Shown: in pieces, positions 8,466 to 15,835 of the stretch
Layout of the letters: every line of letters starts with the position of its first letter
Position numbering within the stretch: position 1 is the stretch's first letter
Source: Betaproteobacteria bacterium
Lineage (GTDB): Bacteria; Pseudomonadota; Gammaproteobacteria; Burkholderiales; SG8-39
DNA: 35,448 bases
Direction: 5' to 3'
NCBI GenBank assembly: GCA_029858545.1
Contig: JAOUFA010000003.1
Location: 1-35,448 of the forward strand
Program-made: the position numbers and the translations under genes
Notes under the pieces: generated by a model
Seen by the model: only the letters and a program-made list of their open reading frames with translations
Told to the model about the DNA's origin: nothing
Database searches by the model: none

Positions 8466-8618
8466 GATAGGCAAATCAATCCTACCCTGAAGTTTGAACA
8501 GCTTGCCTGCGCACGACAATCCCGCGCTGGAACGCGCCCTGAGCGGTCTGCGATGCGCATTCTGTCAATCTCGCTCCATGACACCCGCCCGAAGAGGGCG
8601 ATTGGAGCAGAGTCTAGT
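8466..8618 (+). repeat. Repeat R2 (copy 2 of 3, 153 bases, direct orientation)
   Basis: This is the same repeat as R1 and R3. Bases 8496-8618 match R1 with one mismatch in 123, while the first 30 bases diverge (GATAGGCAAATCAATCC and on). The ATG present near the left end of R1 and R3 is ATC here, which argues against the repeat being a small gene. Confidence 0.95.
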
Positions 8619-8684
8619 TTGTTGAGCCCGGGCAGGCAGTGGCGGCGAAGGACCTGCTCGCCGAGCCGGATTGATTTTCCTATC
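8466..8684 (+). mobile_element. MITE-like element bounded by 17-base terminal inverted repeats, containing R2
   Basis: The left end GATAGGCAAATCAATCC (8466-8482) is matched at 16 of 17 positions by the reverse complement of 8668-8684. The 219-base interval has no transposase-sized ORF, so it would be a non-autonomous element. Its left end abuts the truncated COG4091 gene. No clear target-site duplication is visible, and R1 and R3 lack an obvious right-hand inverted copy. Bases 8685-8792 hold only a short GGTCC/GGACC hairpin and the ridA ribosome site. Confidence 0.55.
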
Positions 8685-8792
8685 CCTGGATGGCATGATC
8701 GCCATGACCCACGCATGAACGTCCGACCTGTCCGATCCGCCGCGGTCCTGCGGACCATGCAGCGCTGGGCCTGAAACCGGAGAACCCCAGCC

Positions 8793-9254
8793 ATGACCAA
8801 CCGCAGCAAGGCATTTCACGTGTCGCCGACAAATCCGGCAGTCGGCGAGATCCAGACCGAACCCGAGCGTTATCAGGACATGCCCTATGCGCCGGCCATC
8901 CGCGTCGAGGGCGGCGATCTGCTCTTCATCTCCGGGGCGACGCCTTCGCCGCTATACCACAAGCATCCGCACGTGATCTCCGAGCATGAGCATCCCAACG
9001 GCATCAAGGAACAGGTACGCCGGGCAATGAATACGGTACAGAACATCCTGAAGCATGAGGGTCTGGCGTGGACCGACGTCGTCAAGATGACAAAGTACCT
9101 GACCGACATGCGCGACATGGACGGCATGAACGAGGTGCTGCCCGAATATCTCAAGAACTGGCGGCCCGCCAGCACCACGATCTGCGTCAATCAACTTTCG
9201 ACACCCGGTGCCCGGGTCGAGATCGACGTCATCGCCGCCTTTCCGAAGTCCTGA
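8793..9254 (+). CDS. Rid-family (YjgF/YER057c/UK114) protein
   Basis: This 153-residue protein carries the Rid fold signature: a strand-rich start with LLFISGATPSPL, the helix VRRAMNTVQNILKHEGLAWTDVVKMTKYLTDM, and the terminal PGARVEIDVIAAFPKS. Rid proteins hydrolyse reactive enamine/imine intermediates or act on related small molecules. Aligned by eye, the arginine essential for RidA imine deaminase activity (PARSC context) is replaced here (PASTT), pointing to a non-canonical Rid subfamily with another role. GGAGA upstream of ATG 8793 supports the start. It is convergent with the TRAP permease gene and shares its lower GC, so its substrate may relate to what the TRAP system imports (inference). 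Confidence 0.92.
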   Translation: MTNRSKAFHVSPTNPAVGEIQTEPERYQDMPYAPAIRVEGGDLLFISGATPSPLYHKHPHVISEHEHPNGIKEQVRRAMNTVQNILKHEGLAWTDVVKMTKYLTDMRDMDGMNEVLPEYLKNWRPASTTICVNQLSTPGARVEIDVIAAFPKS

Positions 9255-9330
9255 CCCGGCAGGATCCCCGCGTTCGTTGCCGCGCCGTACCGCCGGTCGT
9301 TCCGGGACCGCGCGATAGTGCGCGCAGACG

Positions 9331-11244
9331 CTACCGGACGAGTACCGTCGAGAGAATCGGAAGCGCAGCGACCAGGATGGTTACGGCCATCATCGTGAGC
9401 ACAAAGGGTATCGTGCCCTCGAATATCTCGCGCAGATTCGTGAAGTTCTTGGGCAACGTGCTGTTGACGACGTAGACCGAGATTCCGAATGGCGGGGTCA
9501 GTAGCCCGATCTCGACGCTGATCGTGGTGAGTATCCCGAACCATACGAGATTTCCGCCCAAGGCGGTCACGATCGGCAGCATGACCGGCAGCACCATCAG
9601 CATGATCGACACCGAGTCGAGAATCGTGCCCAGCAGCACGACGATCAGCAGGTAGATCGCCAGGAAGGCCGGCAGGCCCAGCCCCGCTTGCGACACCAAG
9701 TTGGCCGCATAAGTCGGGATGCCCGAGAGCGCCAGCATTCGGCTGTAGAGCGCCGCAGCGATGATCAGGAACAGTATGGCCCCCGTGACGAGTCCCGCCT
9801 CGACCAGGACCTTGGTGAACTCGGAGCGAGGCAGTTTGCGCCGCGCAATCGCGATGACCAGCGCGCCGGCGGCTCCCACGGCACCCGATTCAGTCGGCGT
9901 CATCACCCCTCCGTAGATTCCCCCGATTACGACAACGATCAGCACTAGCATCGGCAGCAGGGCAATCAGCGACGCACGCACCGGCATGTTCGGGATTTCC
10001 GCGATCGCCTTGGGATTGCCGACAAAGCGCGGCCATGTCTTCGCAACGAAGGAAATCATGCCCATGAAGGCGGCTGCGAGGAGCAATCCTGGGATGATCG
10101 CGGCAATGAACAGCTTGCCGATCGAGACCTCAGAGACGAGACCGTAGATGATCAGCAGCAGGCTCGGCGGTATCAGCATGCCCAGCACGGAACTGCCGGC
10201 GACGGTTCCGACCGAAAACCGCCTCGAGTAGCCGTGATCGACCATTTCCGGCACTGCAACGCGGGCGAATACCGTCGCCGAGGCGATCGACGACCCGGTG
10301 ATCGAGGCGAACAATGCGTTGGCCAGGACCGTCGCCATTCCCAAGCCGCCGCGAACGCGCCGCAGCAGCGACGCGGCGACGGCGAACGCGTCGCGCCCGA
10401 CTTCCGCCTTCTCGACCAGCAGCCCCATCAGCACGTAGAGCGGAATCACGGCGAAATCATAGGAGCTGATCGCATTCGAGGCCGCAAGCCCGACCGCGTT
10501 GACCGCGATCGTCTCACTGCCGCGGACCAGCCAGATGCCGATGAACGACAGCACGAAGAGTGCGGTGCCGATCGGCATGCCTGCCAGGAGCAGAACAAGC
10601 ATTCCCAGGACGGAAATCGCGCCTATCTCGGTCGGCCGAAGGTGGCCGAGGAAATTCACGCCGATATAGGCAAGAATCAGGATGGCGAGCGCCGCGAGCG
10701 CGATCCAGCCCAGGCGGTTGCTTGATTCCGGCCGGCGATCGGCTGCGCGTCGTGCGGCGATGCCTTTCACGTGCGCGGCTGCCATGGCAACGAAGCTGAG
10801 TGCGGCAAACGCCGCGCCGATTACGACCGCAAGCTTGAACGGCCAGACAATGACCGCATACGCGCCCTCGACCCCGGCAAACTCAGCAGTACGGATTGCG
10901 CCCAGAAGATCGGGGACCGTCCACAGCAGGACGACCCCGAATACGGTGATACCGGCGAGGGCGAACAGCAGGCCGTAGAGGTGGCCGGCGAACGCAGCCC
11001 GCTGCTCGATGACGCGCAGGATCAGGTCGGCATGAATCATGCGGCCGGCGCGTATGACCTGCGGCAACTGCAGAAAAACGAGGCACGGCACGCTCAACGC
11101 GACGAGTTCCGGCGTCCTCTGGATCGGCGTGTTGAACAGCGCACGGCCCGCGATGTCGCCGCAGATCAGCAGCATGATTGCGAAGATCCACAGCGAACCG
11201 AGCGCAGACAGCGCGGCGGTCAGCGCGGAGAAGGCGCGCGTCAC
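9331..11244 (-). CDS. Fused TRAP transporter permease DctQM
   Basis: This 637-residue membrane protein joins the two TRAP permease subunits. Residues 1 to about 165 form a four-helix DctQ-like part (GDIAGRALFNTPIQRTPELVALS), then a charged linker (IAARRAADRRPESSN), then a DctM-like part of about a dozen helices with GMPIGTALFVLSFIGIWL, VPLYVLMG-like and PPSLLLIIYGLVSEVSIGKLF motifs. TRAP systems import organic acids using ion gradients together with a DctP protein, here encoded just upstream. The start is GTG with a weak ribosome site, and a strong hairpin separates it from dctP, so less permease than binding protein is expected. The gene has lower GC than its flanks. Confidence 0.95.
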   Translation of the reverse strand: MTRAFSALTAALSALGSLWIFAIMLLICGDIAGRALFNTPIQRTPELVALSVPCLVFLQLPQVIRAGRMIHADLILRVIEQRAAFAGHLYGLLFALAGITVFGVVLLWTVPDLLGAIRTAEFAGVEGAYAVIVWPFKLAVVIGAAFAALSFVAMAAAHVKGIAARRAADRRPESSNRLGWIALAALAILILAYIGVNFLGHLRPTEIGAISVLGMLVLLLAGMPIGTALFVLSFIGIWLVRGSETIAVNAVGLAASNAISSYDFAVIPLYVLMGLLVEKAEVGRDAFAVAASLLRRVRGGLGMATVLANALFASITGSSIASATVFARVAVPEMVDHGYSRRFSVGTVAGSSVLGMLIPPSLLLIIYGLVSEVSIGKLFIAAIIPGLLLAAAFMGMISFVAKTWPRFVGNPKAIAEIPNMPVRASLIALLPMLVLIVVVIGGIYGGVMTPTESGAVGAAGALVIAIARRKLPRSEFTKVLVEAGLVTGAILFLIIAAALYSRMLALSGIPTYAANLVSQAGLGLPAFLAIYLLIVVLLGTILDSVSIMLMVLPVMLPIVTALGGNLVWFGILTTISVEIGLLTPPFGISVYVVNSTLPKNFTNLREIFEGTIPFVLTMMAVTILVAALPILSTVLVR

Positions 11245-11262
11245 GATGCCGGCAGGTCAGAG

Positions 11263-11291
11263 AGCCAGCCGCGCGAGGGGCGCGACTGGCT
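11263..11291 (-). promoter_or_regulatory. Intercistronic hairpin between dctP and dctQM
   Basis: AGCCAG (11263-11268) pairs with CTGGCT (11286-11291), and inside it CGCGC pairs with GCGCG around a GAGGG loop, with one mismatch between the two parts. There is no T-tract. It likely stabilises or partly terminates the dctP transcript, a common arrangement between binding-protein and permease genes. Confidence 0.5.
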
Positions 11292-11300
11292 GCAAGAAGA

Positions 11301-12386
11301 TCAGAGTCCCTCGTCCCAGTTACGCAGCGGCTTGGCGCCGCGCGCGCGCATTTCCGTCATGAACGACTTCATGATGTCGGCAGCGGGTATTCCCTTCGCC
11401 GAGTTGGACGCGACGAATTCCTTGCTGACGTTGCCCATGGCGTCTATCCAGCGCTTGCGGTCTGCTTCCGAGAGTGAGCTGATCTTGGATCCGGCAGCCA
11501 CCATGGCATCGATCGACCCCTTGACCCGCGCTTTGACTTCCTTGGCGTGGACGGTCGAATACTCGCGGCCCAGTTTGCCAAGGACCGCCTTGACGTCAGG
11601 GGGAAGTTTCTTCCAGGTGTTGCCGTTGGCGGCAAGGCCGCCGATCGTCGTCACGCCCAGGTCGACGAGCGTGATGTACGGGGCGACTTCAAAGAGCTTG
11701 AAGGAGTAGGCGCCCGTGGAGATGATAAGCGTCCCGTCGGCCACCCCGGTCTGGAGCATCTGGTAATAGGCAGGCAGACCGGCTGCCACCGGGGTCGCAC
11801 CGATCGCCTTTAGCCACGTCGCATGGGCTGTTCCGGCCACGATCTTCTTGCCCTTCAAATCGTCCAGCGACTTGATCGGGAATTTGGTAAACAGATGGTA
11901 GGTATCGGATACCGTCGCGCCAAGAAATACGAGATTGTGCCTGGTCCACTCGGCCTGCATTGCCGGTACCGTATCATTCAGCTTGTTCATCACGTCGATG
12001 GCGATTTCCTCGTCGCTGGTGACGAACGGCGTGGCGAACATGATGTTCTGCAGCGGCAGCTTTGCCGGCTCCCACAGCGCACCGACCCAGCCCATGTCGG
12101 ACACGCCTTGTGCCAGGGGTTCGAGCGTGTTGTTGAAGTTGTACAGCACGCCGCCGAAGGCCTCGTTCCATTCAATTCGATAGTTGCTCTTCGCCGCCTC
12201 GAGCCGCTTGTTGCTCTCGGCAATGACGTGAGTCTTGAGGGCGCCCACCCAGGGTATGCTGGTCGGATGGCTCGAGGACATCGTCAGGCGGATGGTTTCC
12301 ACCCCGGCCGCTGCGGTAGCAAGCCCGAGCATGGCAGCGCCCGCCATTGCAGCGGTAAATCGGAGGTGTTTCCGTGAAGCGATCAT
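11301..12386 (-). CDS. dctP: TRAP transporter solute-binding protein DctP
   Basis: The 361-residue product begins with a signal peptide (MIASRKHLRFTAAMAGAAMLGLATAAAG, cut near AAG-VET) and continues as a DctP family protein: TIRLTMSSSHP, GALWEPAKLPLQNIMF, LDDLKGKKIVAG and QTGVADGTLIISTGAY. It captures a substrate, usually a carboxylate, in the periplasm for DctQM. The ligand cannot be named; glycolate/glyoxylate-type acids would suit the neighbouring hyi-glc genes (inference). ATG 12386 is chosen because the longer track ORF runs through repeat R3, and an AAAGGGG ribosome site precedes this ATG. A good promoter lies about 40 bases upstream. Its low GC matches ridA. Confidence 0.93.
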   Translation of the reverse strand: MIASRKHLRFTAAMAGAAMLGLATAAAGVETIRLTMSSSHPTSIPWVGALKTHVIAESNKRLEAAKSNYRIEWNEAFGGVLYNFNNTLEPLAQGVSDMGWVGALWEPAKLPLQNIMFATPFVTSDEEIAIDVMNKLNDTVPAMQAEWTRHNLVFLGATVSDTYHLFTKFPIKSLDDLKGKKIVAGTAHATWLKAIGATPVAAGLPAYYQMLQTGVADGTLIISTGAYSFKLFEVAPYITLVDLGVTTIGGLAANGNTWKKLPPDVKAVLGKLGREYSTVHAKEVKARVKGSIDAMVAAGSKISSLSEADRKRWIDAMGNVSKEFVASNSAKGIPAADIMKSFMTEMRARGAKPLRNWDEGL

Positions 12387-12422
12387 AGGGTACCCCTTTG
12401 CGTATGTGATACGGACCACTGC

Positions 12423-12451
12423 ATTATGTGCGGCCAGCCGCAAAATCACAA
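12423..12451 (-). promoter_or_regulatory. Candidate sigma70 promoter of dctP-dctQM
   Basis: On the minus strand TTGTGA (12451-12446) and CATAAT (12428-12423) are separated by 17 bases, giving a start near 12416 and a leader of about 30 bases. It lies between dctP and repeat R3, so the operon carries its own promoter next to the repeat. Confidence 0.55.
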
Positions 12452-12513
12452 CGGCGCTGGCGGCTACCGAGTACGCAGCTATCGGGCGCGACGCGATTGC
12501 CCGGGATGTCACG

Positions 12514-12666
12514 GATAGGGAAATCAATGCGCCTCGAAAGTCTGAACAGCTTGCGTGCGCGCGACAATCCCGTGCTGGAACGCGCCCTGAGCGGTCTGCG
12601 ATGCGCATTATGTCAATCTCGTTCCGCTACGCCCCCCCGAGTGCCGCCATCGGAGCAGAGTCTAGT
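12514..12666 (+). repeat. Repeat R3 (copy 3 of 3, 153 bases, direct orientation)
   Basis: This is the most diverged copy. The left 41 bases equal R1; the rest carries scattered substitutions and a rewritten hairpin interior, with no insertion or deletion. Stem ends remain pairable on the plus strand: TGCGCG with TGCGCA and GTGC with GCGC through G-T wobble, and GTTCCG with CGGAGC through one wobble and one compensatory change. The inner CGCCC/GGGCG stem of R1 and R2 is lost. It lies upstream of dctP and downstream of the deacetylase gene. Bases 12667-12731 show nothing else. Confidence 0.93.
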
Positions 12667-12731
12667 AGCAAGTCGGATCGCGCTTGTCTGCGTACCCGGC
12701 GCAACACCCGGCAGCAAATCAACGCCCCGAA

Positions 12732-13679
12732 TCAGGCCTCGATCAGCGCCTCCAGCACCGCGCACCACGCCACCGAAAGATTCTCCAGACTGTAGCCCCC
12801 GCCGCCGAACGCCATCAGGCGCCCGCGCGCATGACGCTCGGCCAGCGCGAGCGCGCGATGCGTGACCTGCGCGTGCGCGGTGGCGCTCAGGCGCAGGTCG
12901 GCAAGCGGATCGCCCGCGAGCCCGTCGGCTCCGCATTGCAGGATGAAGAACTCGGGCGCGTGCGCGTCTAGAAAGCGTTCGGCTTCTTCCCAGGCACGAA
13001 AGAATTGCGCGTCGTCCGCACCGGGCCGCAGCGGCAGGTTGAGCTTCGTGCCCTCGGCCGCGCCGCGCCCGGTCTCGTGCGCGTGACCGGTGCCGGGATA
13101 GAGAAAACGCCCGTCCTGGTGGATGTCGGCGACGATCAGCTCGGCATCGTCCTCGTACTCGTAGAACACGCCGTCGCCGTGGTGCACGTCGATGTCGATG
13201 TAGGCGATGCGCCGGATGCCGTATTCCGATCGTAACGTCTCGATCAGCACGCCCAGGTCGTTGAATACGCAGAATCCCGCCGCCGCGCCGCGCCGTGCGT
13301 GGTGCAGGCCGCCGACCGGCTGGAAGCTGCGGCGCGCCTCGCCCGCCATCACGCGGCGCGCACCGTCGAGCGCGGCGCCGACCACCTGCGCCGCCGCTTC
13401 ATAACAACCTGGAAAAGCAGGCGTGTCGCCGCCGTCGAGATAGCCCTCGCCGCGCCGCGAGGCCTCGATCACCTCGTCAATGTAGTCGGCGTGGTGAAAG
13501 CGCTCGATCTGTGCGCGCGTCCCCTGAGGCGCCTCGACCACCAACGCGCGCTCGATCAGGCCACGCGCTCGCGCCGCATCAACGAAAGCGCCCTGGCGAT
13601 CGACCGACAGCGGATGCCCCGCGGGAAAGCCGTAGCCGCCGAGTTGCTCGCCGACGAAGAGATGGGTCGCGCGATTCAT
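12732..13679 (-). CDS. Histone deacetylase-family (AcuC-like) deacetylase
   Basis: The 315-residue protein is a full-length arginase-fold zinc amidohydrolase of the HDAC/AcuC class. HH at 126-127 with ARRGAAAGFCVFND is the catalytic histidine pair, and IDIDVHHGDG at 161-170 supplies the zinc-binding Asp and His; QCGADGLAGDPL and GGGGYSLENLS complete the pocket. Bacterial members remove acetyl or acyl groups from proteins (acetyl-CoA synthetase in acetoin users) or from small amines. ATG 13679 overlaps the stop of the upstream molybdopterin oxidoreductase (ATGA), so they are translationally coupled. That pairing with a molybdoenzyme is unusual; a role in adjusting acetylation of central-metabolism enzymes, or deacetylating a metabolite, is only inference. 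Confidence 0.93.
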   Translation of the reverse strand: MNRATHLFVGEQLGGYGFPAGHPLSVDRQGAFVDAARARGLIERALVVEAPQGTRAQIERFHHADYIDEVIEASRRGEGYLDGGDTPAFPGCYEAAAQVVGAALDGARRVMAGEARRSFQPVGGLHHARRGAAAGFCVFNDLGVLIETLRSEYGIRRIAYIDIDVHHGDGVFYEYEDDAELIVADIHQDGRFLYPGTGHAHETGRGAAEGTKLNLPLRPGADDAQFFRAWEEAERFLDAHAPEFFILQCGADGLAGDPLADLRLSATAHAQVTHRALALAERHARGRLMAFGGGGYSLENLSVAWCAVLEALIEA

Positions 13680-15787
13680 GCGCCGCCGGCGCGCTCCACC
13701 TCGACGAGACAATCGTAGAAGGTCGCGCCCCCGCCCAGGTCGGCGACGCGCTGCGAGGTGACGTCGTTCGCATTGCGCCCGTCGGGCGAGAACTTCTTCC
13801 ACCACACCGAGGGCGCGACCACCACGCCGCGGCGCGGCTTGCCGTCGACCTGCGCGCGCAGCGTGTAGCTGCCGCGATCGTTGAACACGCGCACCGCGTC
13901 ACCGTCGGCGATGCCGCGCGCGGCGGCATCCTCCGGGTGCATCTCCAGGCGCGGTTCCTTCTCGAAATCGCGAAAGCGCTTCAGGTTCGCGAAGGTCGAA
14001 TTGAGGAAGTGGCGCGCGGGCGGCGAAATGAAGGAAAGCGGATACCTGCGCGCGAGCGCCGTGTTGCTCGCGACCGATTCGGCGGGCGGATTGAAGAAGG
14101 GCAGCGGATCGATGCCCTGCTGCGCGAGCCAGTCGCTGCGGAATTCGCACTTGCCCGAGGGGCTGGGAAAGCCGCCCTGCGCGAAGGGCGCCGAGCGCTC
14201 CGGGACCGGCAGGCGCTGCCAGCCCGCCTGCTTCGCCTCGTCCCAGGAGATGCCGCGCATGCGCGGACTCGTCGAGACGAGCGCCTGGCGGCACAGGTCC
14301 TCGTCCGTATCGCGAAAGCAGGGTTCGTCGAACCCCATGCGCGCGGCGAGGCGCCGGAACACCTCCGTATTGGGCAGCGACTCGCCCACCGGCGCGATTG
14401 CAGGGTTGTTGGCGAGCACGTAGAGATGCCCGTAGGACTTGTGCACGTCGAAATGTTCCAGCTGCGTGGTCGCCGGCAGCACGATGTCGGCGTAGTCCGC
14501 CGTGTCGGTGAGGAACGAATCCATCACCACGCAGAACAGATCCTCGCGCGAGAAGCCGGCGATCACCTTGTTCGAGTCGGGACAGACCGCGACCGGATTG
14601 TTGTTGTAGACGATCACCGCGCGGATGGGCGGCGTCGACGAGGTAAGCGCATCGCCGATCGCCGACTGGTTGACGATGCGCGGCACCCTGCCACCGAGCA
14701 GGTCGGGCCGCTCGAGCGTTGCGTGGTCGAAGGCGTAGAAGTCGCCGGTCGAGAGCAGCACGCCGCCCGCCGCCTCGCGCCAGGCGCCCACCAGCGCCGG
14801 CAGACAGGCGATGGTGCGCGCGGCGATGCCCCCGCCCGCGTGGCGCTGCATGCCGTAGTTGAGCCGGATCGCCGCCGGACGGATCGTGCCGTAGTCGCGC
14901 GCGAGCTGCACGATCTCGGCGACCGGAAGCGCGCAGATCTTCGCCGCCCACTCGGGCGTGTACTGCTTGACCCGCTCGGCGAGTTCGTCGAAGCCGAGCG
15001 TGTGGCGCGCGATGTAGTCGCGGTCGATCAGGTTCTCGGCGACGAGCACGTGCATCATGCCGAGCGCGAGCGCGCCGTCGGTGCCCGGCAGCGGCGCGAT
15101 GTGCTGCGTGCACTTCTCCGCCGAGAGGCTCCGATAAGGATCAATGGCGATGACCTTCGCGCCGCGGCGCTTCGCCTCCTGCACGCGCGACCACAGGTGC
15201 AGGTTGGAGACGATCGGGTTGGTGCCCCACAGGAGGATCAGTTTCGAATCCTCGAAACACTCGGGGTCCATGCCGACCGAGGCACCGAGCGTCGCCTTGA
15301 TGCCGGCCTTGCCCGCCGAGGAGCAGAGCGTGCGATCGAGCAGCGTCGCGCCCAGGCGGTGAAAGAAGCGCCGGTCCATCGAGCTGTACTGCGCCATGCC
15401 CATGGTGCCGGCATAGCTCATCGGCAGGATCGTCTGCGGCCCTTCGTCGGAGGCGGCGAGCGCCTTCAGGCGCGCGGCGATCTCGCCGAGCGCCTCGTCC
15501 CAGGAAATGCGCTTGAATTCGCTCCTGCCCTTCGCGCCGACGCGCTTGAGCGGATGCAGCAGCCGGTCGGGCGCATAAGTACGTTCGAGGTAATGCGACA
15601 CCTTGGTGCACAGCGTGCCGTCGGTGAAGGGCATCGCCGGATCGCCCTTGATCTCGATCGCGCGGCCGTCCTTCACCGTGACCAGCATCGCACAGGTGTC
15701 GGGACAGTCGTGCGGGCAGGCGGCGTGCACCACCTTTCTGTCAGTGTCCTGCGGTTTCAGTGCGCTGGCGGTGTGCGGTGCGTTCAT
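13676..15787 (-). CDS. Molybdopterin oxidoreductase of the DMSO-reductase superfamily with an N-terminal 4Fe-4S site
   Basis: This 703-residue enzyme has the N-terminal iron-sulfur motif CPHDCPDTC plus a later cysteine (C24, C28, C32, C60), followed by the molybdopterin domains (TLCSSAGKAGIKATLG, LLWGTNPIVSNLHLW, DPYRSLSAEKCTQH) and a C-terminal molydopterin dinucleotide-binding barrel (MHPEDAAARGIADGDAVRVFNDRG). The Cys in LCSS may be the metal ligand. It resembles BisC/formate-dehydrogenase-like catalytic subunits, but the substrate is unknown. There is no Tat signal, so it should be cytoplasmic. It lies 48 bases after glcF and overlaps the deacetylase gene, implying one transcript. No dedicated electron-transfer subunit is adjacent; GlcF could in principle serve (speculation). 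Confidence 0.93.
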   Translation of the reverse strand: MNAPHTASALKPQDTDRKVVHAACPHDCPDTCAMLVTVKDGRAIEIKGDPAMPFTDGTLCTKVSHYLERTYAPDRLLHPLKRVGAKGRSEFKRISWDEALGEIAARLKALAASDEGPQTILPMSYAGTMGMAQYSSMDRRFFHRLGATLLDRTLCSSAGKAGIKATLGASVGMDPECFEDSKLILLWGTNPIVSNLHLWSRVQEAKRRGAKVIAIDPYRSLSAEKCTQHIAPLPGTDGALALGMMHVLVAENLIDRDYIARHTLGFDELAERVKQYTPEWAAKICALPVAEIVQLARDYGTIRPAAIRLNYGMQRHAGGGIAARTIACLPALVGAWREAAGGVLLSTGDFYAFDHATLERPDLLGGRVPRIVNQSAIGDALTSSTPPIRAVIVYNNNPVAVCPDSNKVIAGFSREDLFCVVMDSFLTDTADYADIVLPATTQLEHFDVHKSYGHLYVLANNPAIAPVGESLPNTEVFRRLAARMGFDEPCFRDTDEDLCRQALVSTSPRMRGISWDEAKQAGWQRLPVPERSAPFAQGGFPSPSGKCEFRSDWLAQQGIDPLPFFNPPAESVASNTALARRYPLSFISPPARHFLNSTFANLKRFRDFEKEPRLEMHPEDAAARGIADGDAVRVFNDRGSYTLRAQVDGKPRRGVVVAPSVWWKKFSPDGRNANDVTSQRVADLGGGATFYDCLVEVERAGGA

Positions 15788-15835
15788 CGCGTCCTCAAGC
15801 CGGATTCTCCATGGTATCGACCGATCCCGCCATCT

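Noticed and set aside
4935-12666. Integron attC sites
   Set aside because: No GTTRRRY/RYYYAAC core sites, no integrase gene, and the modules are multi-gene and of mixed orientation.
4935-12666. CRISPR array
   Set aside because: Units are 153 bases and 3.5-4 kb apart; no short regular repeat-spacer pattern and no cas genes.
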